Positions 35,554 through 45,964 of a DNA stretch of 47,818 nt are shown piece by piece. A model generated the notes under the pieces. The model was not told where the DNA came from and searched no databases. It saw only the letters and a program-made list of their open reading frames with translations. The stretch is from Saccoglossus kowalevskii. Lineage: Eukaryota > Hemichordata > Enteropneusta > Harrimaniidae. The stretch's first letter is position 1. Every line of letters starts with the position of its first letter. Both the position numbers and the translations under genes were made by a program. The stretch spans positions 680,851 through 728,668 of the forward strand of contig NW_003119426.1 in assembly GCF_000003605.2 (NCBI RefSeq). Reading direction: 5' to 3'.

Positions 35554-35853
35554 GTAATACTATGAGGTTATTACGAGGATACCTCAAAGTATGCTTGAAG
35601 ACAGTACAGCTGGAGTATCGACTGACACGCATCTGACATCTTTTCCTCTATGATACATCATGGGAATGCAGAAATTCAATAAGATTAGAACAGAATCAGC
35701 GAACTCCTTTGTGTGGAGTCCGGAGTAATTATTCCATATTTGGAATTCGCATTTTCTTATATGGTAGAATGAAAATACCAAAAAAAAATACCACAAAATT
35801 ACGGCATGTACGCTGTAACTTATGGCATTACAGTGACAGATGTATAATAATAG
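35554..35853 (+). mobile_element. Family D element (300 bp)
   Basis: The left end GTAATACTATGAGGTTATTACGAGGATACC matches 5513 and 10339. GATACATCATGGGAATGCAG and TTAGAACAGAATCAGC match 5665-5725. The right end CTGTAACTTATGGCATTACAGTGACAGATGTATAATAAT matches 10710-10755. This copy links the short and long versions of the family. Confidence 0.75.
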
Positions 35854-36194
35854 ACATTATTATGATATTTTTTGATTTAAAATAACTTGGTTCAAGTATT
35901 CATGCTATAAAACCTGATGTTTGTGAGACTGCTTTTGTTTGGTAAAAATATCGTCCATCGCCATTAAATCATACATCGTGTCATTCGGATTTCACTACCT
36001 TAAAACTATTGTCATCGCTTTCAAATTCTTGGTTTAAGATGTGCCAAGTATTTACACTTTTTACTTTGACTTCTTTATTGGTACTTAGAGCTGGGGGTTG
36101 AAGTTTTTTACATCTCTAGGTGTACTGATTGCTGTGCATAGTGTTTGATTTTAGAGTACATACAGTATGTCGACTAGATATATTATAATTAATT

Positions 36195-36358
36195 AAGCCG
36201 GGAGGGTCGTCACCTGCGCACACGTGGGAATTGAGTCCCAAGTGACGATAACAACACACACTAAAAACGCAAAGGCTCATGGGTAGACGCTTGTTTGTAA
36301 ACAATGACACGCTATGGCCGTCTGACGCATGCGCAGGTGACGACTCCCTCGCTTTAAA
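36195..36358 (-). mobile_element. MITE, family E, best-preserved copy (164 bp)
   Basis: The ends TTAAGCCGGGAGGGTCGTCACCTGCGCA and TGCGCAGGTGACGACTCCCTCGCTTTAA are inverted repeats of about 25 bp with TTAA at both edges. The interior matches 10990-11149 nearly base for base. TTAA on both sides fits a TTAA-specific transposon group such as piggyBac or Kolobok, but no transposase is present to decide. Confidence 0.85.
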
Positions 36359-37239
36359 CAAATACATTATGGTTCGGTTGATAAATCACTGAGTACATTG
36401 ACCAATGTCACATTAGCAATTTGCGTGCTTAACGCAATAAATCCCTAGAATATATGAGAATTTTGACATATTTTTTGTTTTTTGAAAATTCATCTTCGTA
36501 GACGATTTTCAAATTGATAAAAAAATCAAATGCCATCATTTTGCTACATGTATTATTAATAACGATGTGAAGTCAACAGAGTGAATAATATCTCTTAATC
36601 TCTGAACCGAGGCATGTCTGATCTCCTGTATTATCGTTTTGATCATGAAAGATTGTTATCAATTAAGTCTGCTAGACATGACGGGTATTTGTATTATGCT
36701 GGTACAAATGCATTTTAATCATTGTCATCTTTCATTATTTGTAAACTGGCGTGCAAAATTCCGTTAATGATATATAATATTCATCGGCGTTGGATGTCAA
36801 TTATTCTTCATAAACTCTAGGTGAGTTGGGTTTATGGAATGATATTGATTTTATGCTCCATATACTAACATGTATGCAAATAGAATACACTGGAGGCAGC
36901 AAGACCATGTTTATATTGATACTTATTTTTACATATTTGTAAACCCAACTGTTTTCATCAAATTCATTCAAATCTGAACAAAATTGGCTCCAGCAGCTTC
37001 ATCTCCATTCTGTGCTCACGCATATATTAAGTCAACATCACTGCACAAGCTCATGCAACATATACCTGTACATGTATCTGATGTATGAGTTTATAAAATA
37101 TTTAAAGAATTGATAACATACATGATTTTTTTCACTCCGGTGTATAGATTGTATTACTGCTGGTTTTATTACATGTTGTCCTGTCCCTGTTGGGATGTAG
37201 TCCGAAAACATTTAGTTTGACATCTGTTTGATGCCTGTC

Positions 37240-37395
37240 TGTCATCTACACCTGTCAAAACCTCAGCCCGATTACATTCAAACTTCACACACAGACATCA
37301 CGCATTATATCATACATACGAGTATATACACATCTATTCTTTTCAAAATCCAATTCAAAATGGCCGTATGGCAGTCTTTTCAAGTGCTAAAAATT
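37240..37395 (+). repeat. Diverged copy of the 140-bp repeat
   Basis: ACATTCAAACTTCACACA...CATACATACGAGTATATAC...AATTCAAAATGGCCGTATGGCAGTC keeps the order of blocks seen in the array at 1-510. The overlapping open frame 37228-37470 is not called a gene. Confidence 0.5.
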
Positions 37396-39395
37396 CATTC
37401 AAAAATCAAGCATTTCTGCCATTCAGAACTGGATCTCAGTCATGTATGGACATATTTCATTCTAATATGATGAATCCTTGATGCACATCATTTTAAAACA
37501 CTGATGGCTAGAAATTATTTCTGAACTTTTGAACTTTGTGATTGTAACAGTTTCTGTGAAATCGGGGTAAAGCATATGCTACACGTTACTTTTCAAGACA
37601 TACTGAATACTTTTCAATATTTTCCGATGAAGTGGATTGGTCAATATAAAAAAACAGAAAAAAGATGTATTCATTGAGGCTATATAATGTTTGAGTTATG
37701 AACAATTGTCACAATTAATATTGCTATTTCCAATCTAAATATTGAAAATAAACTCAGTTTGTTTGTACAGCTGTCTTGAAATTTGGAACAATCTGAATCT
37801 CTTTATTGGTCTACGTCTCTTGTGTCAATATATTAGCCGGCGTCACTAATTATGTTTTCAACTCGTTTTGTTGTTTTCTTCTTTGTTCTTATAACAGAAT
37901 GCACTATGTTAACTTTTGTTGCCACCTTCCACAAATTAAAATAAAAGCCTTAATTTTTTTTCATATTTCTACACAAATTTTGGTCAACACCTGTAGTAAA
38001 TACAAATCATACAAAATTGTCAGAAAAAAAAAATAGTGCAATTATTTCACCCAAATTTGGCTTGGAAAAATTATGGCAAATTTGTTAATCAAATTGTTGC
38101 ATCTCAATGTTGTCAGTTATTTTATTTTTGGTGATAGTCGTGATACTGGTATTAAAATGATAAATCCTCAGGCTGTTCTTGCTGTCGGGTATTCACAGTG
38201 TGTCACTATGACAAACCTCTAGTTTCATGAATGAAAAAAACGAAACTGAGATAATGCATCTCGCTTCCAGCATGTATACAGAAAGTACTGAACTGTAGAT
38301 TGCATAAAGATATGAAAGAAACCGATCTACTCAGACCGAACCAGTGTGACGTTTTGCTGGATTATAATCTAGTCAACCCACGCTGGCATTCCCAAGTATT
38401 ATGCACTTTAAATTTTTTCTGTGAATACTAGGTGGATCTATTCAATTCAGAATTCTTTATTCCTTATTAAATAGTCGTGTCTGCATGAACATGGTATTGT
38501 TATAACATCATTTTCCTGCCAAAACTTTTAATTTCTTTGTTTTTTTTAATCAAATTGACATTTCTACAAACCATTAAACAACATTTTTGAAAAGATATAT
38601 GAGACAAATTATTTTCTAGGATGTCGACAAAAATCTAATGGAAAGTGAATTTTTAAACTGTGCACCTACTGATAGTGTATGCAATGTTGATAAGACTTTA
38701 ATAATTTTTGCTTTGTCGATAATTTGCTTCCTATTACCGGTGCGACTAATTTTGTTTTAATTATATACAATTAATGCAGACCCTGAGGGAATATATTATG
38801 GATGGCATCATACTGGTTTTAAATTTGCACAACGGTTGGTGATGCATTTACTCACTGTGCTAAATCGCTGATGGCTGCGTTACATCTTGAAATACTGTCA
38901 TATGTTTTGAATATGTTCGGCTTTTGTCGTACAATATATTATCTAGTTAAGTGGGAGAGACGCGTTTTTTTTTCTTCATGCCAGTGTAACAAAAAATAAC
39001 CATATGGGAAGCCACTTCACAAACAAGATGCTTATGTCTGTATTTTACCATCCAATAGTTGACGGGGCTCAGAGTAGATTAAAGTTTTTGCTTGATTTAC
39101 TCCTTCATCTAATGTTGAAATAGGAAGTGCGTCTCCCTTGTAGGAATAATTACATTCGGCAACATATTACATTGAAATCACGTTGCATCATATGTAATTA
39201 GTATAGCTGTTATTTCATTTCATTCACAAAATAATATCAAGAGAACCTGGATTTCAGTCATGCTCGATCTGATGTCTTACATATCGATTGAATAACTTTC
39301 CCATAAATGTTTGCAATAATACTTCTGAGTCTGAGACATTTTTAAAAGAACGTAATTTTGTAAAAAAAAAAAATTCGCAACTGAGACTATCAGTA
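37396..39395. other. AT-rich non-coding DNA, no gene recognised
   Basis: No exon or repeat family of this window was recognised. On the minus strand this is downstream of the candidate secreted-protein gene. I found no canonical AATAAA within the first 150 bases past its stop. Confidence 0.4.
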
Positions 39396-40189
39396 TTAAT
39401 AGTGCGTCGTCTTCAGTATGGGTCCCACAGACACTGTGTATACGACACAACTGAAATTGCAATACATGTAGCATGACTATGTGAAACTTTAAAAACAAAA
39501 ATATTATATGTATTTCTGAAATAATTCAGCATAAAACCTGACGGCGCCAACAGGTTTGAAGCAGTGTATGGACAAATCGCCGACTTTTGTATATAAGCGG
39601 TCGCCATTTGGATGAGAATCAAAATCAGTCAGTTCTAATGTATAACGCTTACCTGCAAATCTCAAATGAGAAACGATCTGTTGAATTTTTCTAAAGAAAC
39701 AATTGAAAGCAAAACTGTCACCGTTCTTTGCACCTGTAACCACTCAGGCCTGGCACTCTCTCCTGTCTGACAGTACAGCTATGCACAGATTGTTACGAGG
39801 CAATTTATCTTCTGAAGCCAAAACAGGAAAGGAGAGCAGCAACTTGGTATAGTATTGATAAACAAGAGCTAGCATCTGTCCCGATTTCATTTCACACTAA
39901 ATCAGTATTGACAGTTTTGTTGAGTGAGTGCTTTGATCCACTCCACAGTGTCATCAATGTATTTCTTTCAAACATACTGTTTCTATACCATCTGGTTTGA
40001 CGCTATAAACGACGCCATTTAGTTTAATCGGATTGTTAATTCCGCTTATCATGTGGTTTTCCCCGCCAGCATGGACATAGTTGTAAATTGAACAAGCACA
40101 CTCAATTACATGTTAACGCTATCACCAATGAGCATAAAAACCAGGGCAAGGCAAAATAAGCATGTCAGAGCACTCACCAGTTTTGACAT
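39396..40189 (-). CDS. Candidate small secreted protein, three exons, family unknown
   Basis: Proposed exons on the minus strand are 40189-39989, 39733-39538 and 39450-39396. Exon 1 opens with MSKLVSALTCLFCLALVFML, a textbook signal peptide, then GDSVNM and a stop at 40108-40106. A second frame resumes at once (YNYVHAGGENHM, NPIKLNGVVYSVKPDG) up to the donor G|GTATAG. Exon 2 follows a good acceptor (GGTTACAG) and encodes GAKNGDSFAFNCFFRK, GKRYTLELTDFDSHPNGD, RLYTKVGDLSIHCFKPVGAV, donor CAG|GTTTTA. Exon 3 follows GCAATTTCAG and ends KTTHY-stop. Splice phases (1, then 2) agree. The shift in exon 1 is either a one-base lesion or a 77-nt intron (donor CTG|GTGAGT at 40177), which would remove the signal peptide. 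The alternating polar and hydrophobic pattern suggests beta strands. Exon 2 faintly recalls the N-terminal region of invertebrate phosphoenolpyruvate-synthase-like proteins, too weakly to name it. A TATA box lies upstream. Confidence 0.45.
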
Positions 40190-40252
40190 TTCTGCATAAA
40201 CGACCTAATGGCTGTGTAATTAAATCAGGAGAGAAAAAAAATAGCTGGAAGG

Positions 40253-40260
40253 CTTATATA
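40253..40260 (-). promoter_or_regulatory. TATA box of the candidate minus-strand gene
   Basis: TATATAAG on the minus strand, within CCAACTATATAAGCCTTCC, lies 64 bases before the ATG at 40189. A start site about 30 bases further would leave a 5' leader of about 35-40 bases. Its placement in front of a signal peptide start is the main reason to take it seriously, since AT-rich DNA gives TATA matches by chance. Confidence 0.4.
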
Positions 40261-41977
40261 GTTGGAGCAGGATTTCATCTAAAGATAGCAACAACACTGT
40301 GATATATGTACGTAAAGTGATGAATAAAACCAGTTAAAATTGAAACAACATTTGTTAATTTTTTTCTGATAATAATTTGAAGAGGACGGAATAAAATATG
40401 TTTGCTGAAAAGACTGTGAATTATATCAACATTTAAATATGACATAACAACATTCGTATTATTTCTTTTTTTGTATTAACTCTCAAGAAATGAATTGATC
40501 ATCATATTTAAAACAACTATATGTCAGCTTTAAATGATTTCAAATACATGCTTTGAACATTGATTTGAATCTACAAAACATTCTCTGAAACGGAAAACAA
40601 ACATTTCCCCTGTTCTACCGTATGTGGCGCACTCTATCGGTATACAAAATCAAAAAAAAAAAAACATGTGAGGTGCAGGTTTAAAACTTGCGGTGATAAT
40701 TAAGAAGCAAAACTTTTTTGTTTGTTTATGGCCTGATATCGTCTGTCTGGTGTTAAGCTTTGAATTACAATAATTCCAGTGAAATGTTCATAGTTAAATA
40801 GTTAACAAAAAGAGAAAATTGATAGATTGCATGATATAAACTCCCACTGTGGTAATACATTCACAAGCGTAAAGTACCTATAATAATCACAGGTGTTGCA
40901 AATCATTATTTCAAATCGTGCAATTACATAATAGCCACAGGAAATGTGACAGTGTGACTGTTATTGTGATTAGAATGTTTAATTTCTTCACACCCGTGGT
41001 ATGTATCATGCGTCGCATACTGATACACAAAGCTATCGAACGTCTGAAATGCGGCACGCCACATCATGTCTGAAATTATTCCCATGTGACGGACACAACA
41101 TAAAATACATTGTTTATACTCTACACCGTGATGATGATTTTATTAATTTAAATCAAGTTGTATGCTGATGTGCTTCCAATTCGTTATTATATTAAAATCC
41201 TTCAGATTTGTGATGTGATAGTTTGTTGGATTAAACGCATTTCATTATTGAACATGAACTTGTGGTTTAACATGATCAAATAAAGTTTATTTTCACACTA
41301 ATTTGGCGATACACTTGTCTACTATATACATGTAGTACTTGTTGATTATTTTTTAAATTAGTGCTTGTGGATTGTTAAGTTGACAACGTAACTGCCGCAC
41401 GACAAAGCCCAATAATTAAATTCCTTAAAAATTTTATTTATATCTTTTTTTTTGTTATCAATTTTTTTTCTAGTAAAGTCCGCGAGTGGTACTGTTCTTT
41501 GCAATTTTGTAAAAATAACATTATCAGTGTACTTGCTCAGTATCACGACAGTCTATCTCTTATACATATGGATGCCAATTCATTCTCATAATTATATGAC
41601 AAAATTAATGCTCGTATTATGCCTTGGTGTAAAATGTTACGTATAAAAAAATTAATAATTTAAAGCATAGATGTACCCTTGGCAAGATTGTTATAAATAT
41701 TTGAAAAGGTATAAATATAAAGTTTGTGTATAAGTCTCCGTAGTTTTCAAACCCCGGAGGCATTAAAGTATAGTGATAAGTGGAGCACTGCATTTCTCAG
41801 TGGTGTGTGTACTGGGAATTATATTACTTTGTATATACTTTGCGTTGCATTGCATATCTACTGAAATTGACTGTGTCCGTATTTATATTTTCAGCGTCAC
41901 ACGATGTCACTATGTATTATGTGATTAATTATTTCTGAAGATCTTTGATACAGACTATGATATTAATAAACAACAAA
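40261..41977. other. AT-rich non-coding DNA with one less AT-rich, two-strand open stretch
   Basis: Nothing here is called as a gene. Around 40924-41085 both strands stay open for about 50 codons (minus-strand ATG at 41085, stop 40926-40924). No family is recognised. No repeat of this window was seen. Confidence 0.4.
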
Positions 41978-42188
41978 TACTGTAAAGGGGTTAATTATTC
42001 ATTGGGTTTTAATTTTGCTTATTTCGCTGACTGAAAAATGCGCTAAATTAAAACCCAGTGAATATGTAAAATTGAGCATAGAGCACATTATCTAAATGAT
42101 AAAACCATGAATTTAAAACCCTTTGAATATGCCTGAAATGGCAAATCAGCGAAATTTAAACCCAGTGAAAATTAGTCATTTTACAGTA
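41978..42188 (+). mobile_element. MITE, family B, well-preserved copy (211 bp)
   Basis: TACTGTAAAGGGGTTAATTATTCATTGGG opens and CAGTGAAAATTAGTCATTTTACAGTA closes the element. Internal blocks AATATGTAAAATTGAGCATAGAGCACATTATC and GAAATGGCAAATCAGCGAAA match the 12869 copy on the other strand. Flanking TA on each side is consistent with a TA target duplication. Confidence 0.85.
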
Positions 42189-43135
42189 ATTCTGTTGTGG
42201 TGGTTTTGAAATAATTTCTCTGTGCTTTGGTATGTACTAAAGGCAATAAACTATTGTGACTAATTTGAAAAGCCAAAATGATACTGTCATTTGAAATAGA
42301 CAACTTCACAATTGATATGTCGAGAATCAAACAAAAAAAAAATGAGACAAACAAACGTCATTGCATCATAGTGGTGTCGAAACTTTGCGTGGGATTAATA
42401 AGTATTTTTATCGATATATTCACATTTTTTAATGTGCCGTACACATTTGCTGATGCACAGTTTTGATGAAATATTAAAAGGGTATCTCAATGCCATGTTT
42501 TCTTTTAATAGACATATCAGTATTTTGACTACAAAAAAAAAAATTTAAAATCAATTCATTCATTTTTTTGGTGGAGATCTTCGGTCTACGCTTTTTACTC
42601 ATTACTGAAGATCTCGCAGTGCTCAGAAATCATCTGAATGTTATCGTCTGCGCTCGATTTGTTTCACATGCTGTACCACATTTTATAATTACGTCATTTT
42701 TAGTAAGGTCTCATAAATGTTATAAACGTTATTCGATTTGGTTTGAAGCGAGACGTTTCTTATAGTACCTCAACAACTCTCATCTATATACATATAAAGA
42801 TGACAATCTGTTACTATATCTGATGTGTGAAACAAATATGAAACAATTATGTGTGATGTAATACAGGTGTAAAGTTTGAGTGTGATAGGTCCAGCAGCTA
42901 GGTTCATTTTGGTGCTGTATATTTGCAGACATACATACATACACAGTCACGCATAGATGCCATGTTTTTGGATTCCATCAGAATAGAGATTAAATTAAAT
43001 GTAGTCATTGACTCAGTATGTCTTATACATGTATCAATAATTTACAAAATATTGTTTAAAAGGTGAATGCCACATGTTTGTAAGAATTTAATTGAAAAAA
43101 GAATTGACATTTTGATATTTTGTGTTTGGTTACAG

Positions 43136-43210
43136 GACAAGCTGTACTATGAGCAGTTGAAATCTTACGTGTTCCAACATGACTTGCTGGTTGATAGTCT
43201 TATTTATAAG
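43136..43210 (+). CDS. TBC1D19 orthologue, internal exon (start of TBC domain)
   Basis: The exon is bounded by GTTTGGTTACAG and a consensus donor AAG|GTAAGA, with phase 0 at both ends. Its 25 codons read DKLYYEQLKSYVFQ then HDLLVDSLIYK. From knowledge of the family this matches the vertebrate TBC1D19 stretch containing LYYEQLK and QHDLLVDSLIYK almost residue for residue. TBC1D19 is about 526 residues in human and belongs to the Tre2-Bub2-Cdc16 family, whose members usually stimulate GTP hydrolysis by Rab proteins on membranes. This exon covers the first part of that domain. The next exon is 45817-45964 and joins in phase. The exon before it, expected to encode the RAELWALIL-like start of the domain, was not found. 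Confidence 0.88.
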
Positions 43211-45816
43211 GTAAGAGTGTTACATTTCACATGGAGATCAGTTACTGTATTTCTCTTATAGTCCCTTACAAACAAAAAACTTCTATAGAGAATTCTATAG
43301 AATATCTGTGGCATTTTTTTCTATAGAATAAATTCTATTAAAATTCCATAGAAAATCTGTACAATTTTGAATGTTATAGCATTGTGTAGAATCATCATGT
43401 CAAGCACATGACTATTTACTTCACACGTTTTTCTCTCATTAGTTATACAAATTGTGACATTAATTTTAATAATTCTTGTATATTTCTGTAATGATGTACA
43501 GACTAAAAAAACTGATAAAAACGTAGCTCATATGCTTATATATGTAAATCACAGAAGTACAAAATGCACGTATGTGGATGGTCAAAATAAGTCATAATGA
43601 TCCAGTATTTGAGACTTGTTTTCAATGAAATCATTAAACGAATTGACGTGTTTCAGTAAATCACCATGAGTGCATGTTCATACCAATTTGAAGAAGATCT
43701 GACCATGCAGGCATGCTCGACAAAAAGTTGATGACAGCTTAAAACAATTTAACTTCTGTGGTTTTATTTTTCGTGAAGGAACTGGCCACCATGCACTCAG
43801 CTAAATGTCATTGACATTCAAAAGTACTTGAAGACAACATTCAATGTATGTTCGAGAAATGATGTTGGACGTACTTGTAAACAACACAAACACAGATGAA
43901 CTGACGGAATCCAAAATGTTTCTGACTACTACATATATATACCTCGAATAGAAGAGCACATGAACCAAAAATTGTATTTTGTATACTTTAATATCTGTAA
44001 TCATTTATAAATGACTTATTTTGGCAATAGACTTACTGTACTGTTAAATACTTTATTTTCGCTTGGAATTAATTTTCACTATTTTCGCTGAAGGAATGAT
44101 TCAGTGAAAATAAAATCCAGCGAATATACCTTTTTTTCCTATATTTTACATTCAACTCATCAAAAATCAGTGAAAATAAATTGCATACAAAACACGCAAA
44201 AAGCCTTTTCAGAAAAAAAATAATTCTAGCTAAAATAAAGTATTTTACAGTACATCTGATATTTACGCCTTGTTCATGCAGTTTTTAATTTCACGAGGGA
44301 CAAATCATAACATTTTGTATAGCAATAAACATGTACCTAGAGGTCACTACGACATGAAATCACTCTGCAGTATCTTTCGCAAACATTTTCCCTGTGAATG
44401 GTTTTAAAATTGACAAAACATGAAAACTGTGGTGAGACGAATATAACTGTTTACAGTAAACAGTACAGCACATATTTCAAAAAAATATTTCATAGTTATC
44501 GGCACATACATATATTCAATTGCTTTGCTCTACTTCACATTTTAAATGCTTGTTAACCACCGGCGAGTCAAAAAAAATCAAAAGAATCTCTTTCTGGGAA
44601 CAAATAAAAGGTCTTGAAATTGGAAGATTATAACAAACAAATAGGCTAAGTCATTCGGGACTGTCAGGTTCCAGGCTGTCTCAGTCTTGACTTAAAAGGT
44701 GCGACAGTAGTATATGGATTATCCCGTTCTTATTGTATTTAAGCCTAATTTGGGAAAATTCAGCATTTAGAAATGTGCCCTTGTGTATGTCGTTATCTTC
44801 ACAAAACACACCTCAATTAAACAGGTTCAAGTAAGGTGATTGCATAGATGCGTAGGAAGTTGTTCATGCTTTCAACAACATTTCAATAGCTCTTTAAGAC
44901 TAATGATATTAAATTTTGTAGTTGCGAAGTAAGCTGTCATTTTTTTTTTTTTTTTTTTTGATTCTAAATGTTGCCTTTTTGTGTGGGTATTTATAAATTG
45001 TATAAAAAGTGTAAATTTTGATTGATTTGTACAACGAAACATGGAAATATAGCGTCTTTGATTATTTTTCTTGTTTTCTTTCTCATTCTGAATCTAATGC
45101 ATTTATCTTGTACTGTCTAGACTCACTGGCGAGAACATCTTTCAAAACTGGCAGTTATTTAACAACCATATCTCTCATATAAAGGAAATTCAATGAATAT
45201 TTTCTGGTTTTAATGAATTTTTTTTTACTTGCACTAGAGATGTTCAAGTGTGTACATACAGCTTTAAAGTGTTGTCAAATTCTCCTTTGGCAATCTCATT
45301 GGATGCTTGGGAATCGGGTCAGAGCCATGGTATGTGACCATTAGGGGGTCAGAGCCAGGACCTTTGAAAAACATTGTCACCTTTCATAAACTGAAAAGTT
45401 TTTTCAATAAGACATTTTTATTAATAATAAGTGATTGGAAATAGTGTCCATTTGGCCAAAAATTAACATAAACTTTGAAAATACAAAATATAAATACAAT
45501 TTTATTATTAAATTTTATAAAAATCAAAAACATTTGTGCTCATCGTTTCTGGAAAACAAATTGACCAGAAACTTGTTGTTGATCATAGTGAGTTATGGGA
45601 GGGGGGCAAATATTGGTGATATTGTGGGGGGAAAAATATTAGTGTAAAAAAAGAAATATGAGCTGTAATTATGTCTTAAATAAGTATATAAAGATATGAT
45701 ATGAAGTTTTGAAGAACTAACTTAAGGGTAAACAGAATACATGATCATAATTGTTTAATATCTGTTGTATTTGTTGAATGATTTCTCAAACATGTAAATA
45801 TTTAATACTTTTTCAG
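43211..45816 (+). other. TBC1D19 intron (2606 bp)
   Basis: GT-AG intron between the two recognised exons, with donor GTAAGA and acceptor ATACTTTTTCAG. It holds a family A MITE at 44038-44253 and a run of 20 T at 44940-44959. Open frames at 43801-44004 and 45435-45647 inside it are not supported as genes. Confidence 0.85.
44038..44253 (+). mobile_element. MITE, family A, reference copy (216 bp)
   Basis: GTACTGTTAAATACTTTATTTTCGCTTGG at the left and GCTAAAATAAAGTATTTTACAGTAC at the right are inverted repeats of about 22 bp. Internal blocks GAAGGAATGATTCAGTGAAAATAAAATCC and ATTTTACATTCAACTCATC define the family. It lies inside the TBC1D19 intron. Confidence 0.85.
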
Positions 45817-45964
45817 GATATCAAGCTGACTGCTACAAATGATGACAATTATTTTGTATTTGAAGACTACCTCTACCAAGCCCTGCTTGTATTTTCACGA
45901 GACACACATGTACTTAAACACTTTGCAAACAGCTCTGCCACACCGGCCAAGTCTTACATTCGAG
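45817..45964 (+). CDS. TBC1D19 orthologue, next exon (TBC domain)
   Basis: The exon follows TTTAATACTTTTTCAG and ends at CGAG|GTAGAG, entering in phase 0 and leaving in phase 1. The 49 complete codons include DIKLTATNDDNYFVFEDYLY, VFSRDTHVLKHFA and SATPAKSYIR. These align with the human TBC1D19 region KDVKLTASNDDYYFVFEDYL and SPPKSYIRG. Across the exon junction the sequence reads LIYKDIKLTA, where most active TBC domains carry IxxDxxR with the catalytic arginine. Here, as in the vertebrate protein as I recall it, that arginine is a leucine, so GTPase-activating activity by the usual dual-finger mechanism is doubtful. The following exon lies beyond the window. Confidence 0.9.

Noticed and set aside
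36780-36825. Perfect donor AG|GTGAGT after a short open stretch
   Set aside because: A stop lies just upstream with no acceptor between it and the donor.
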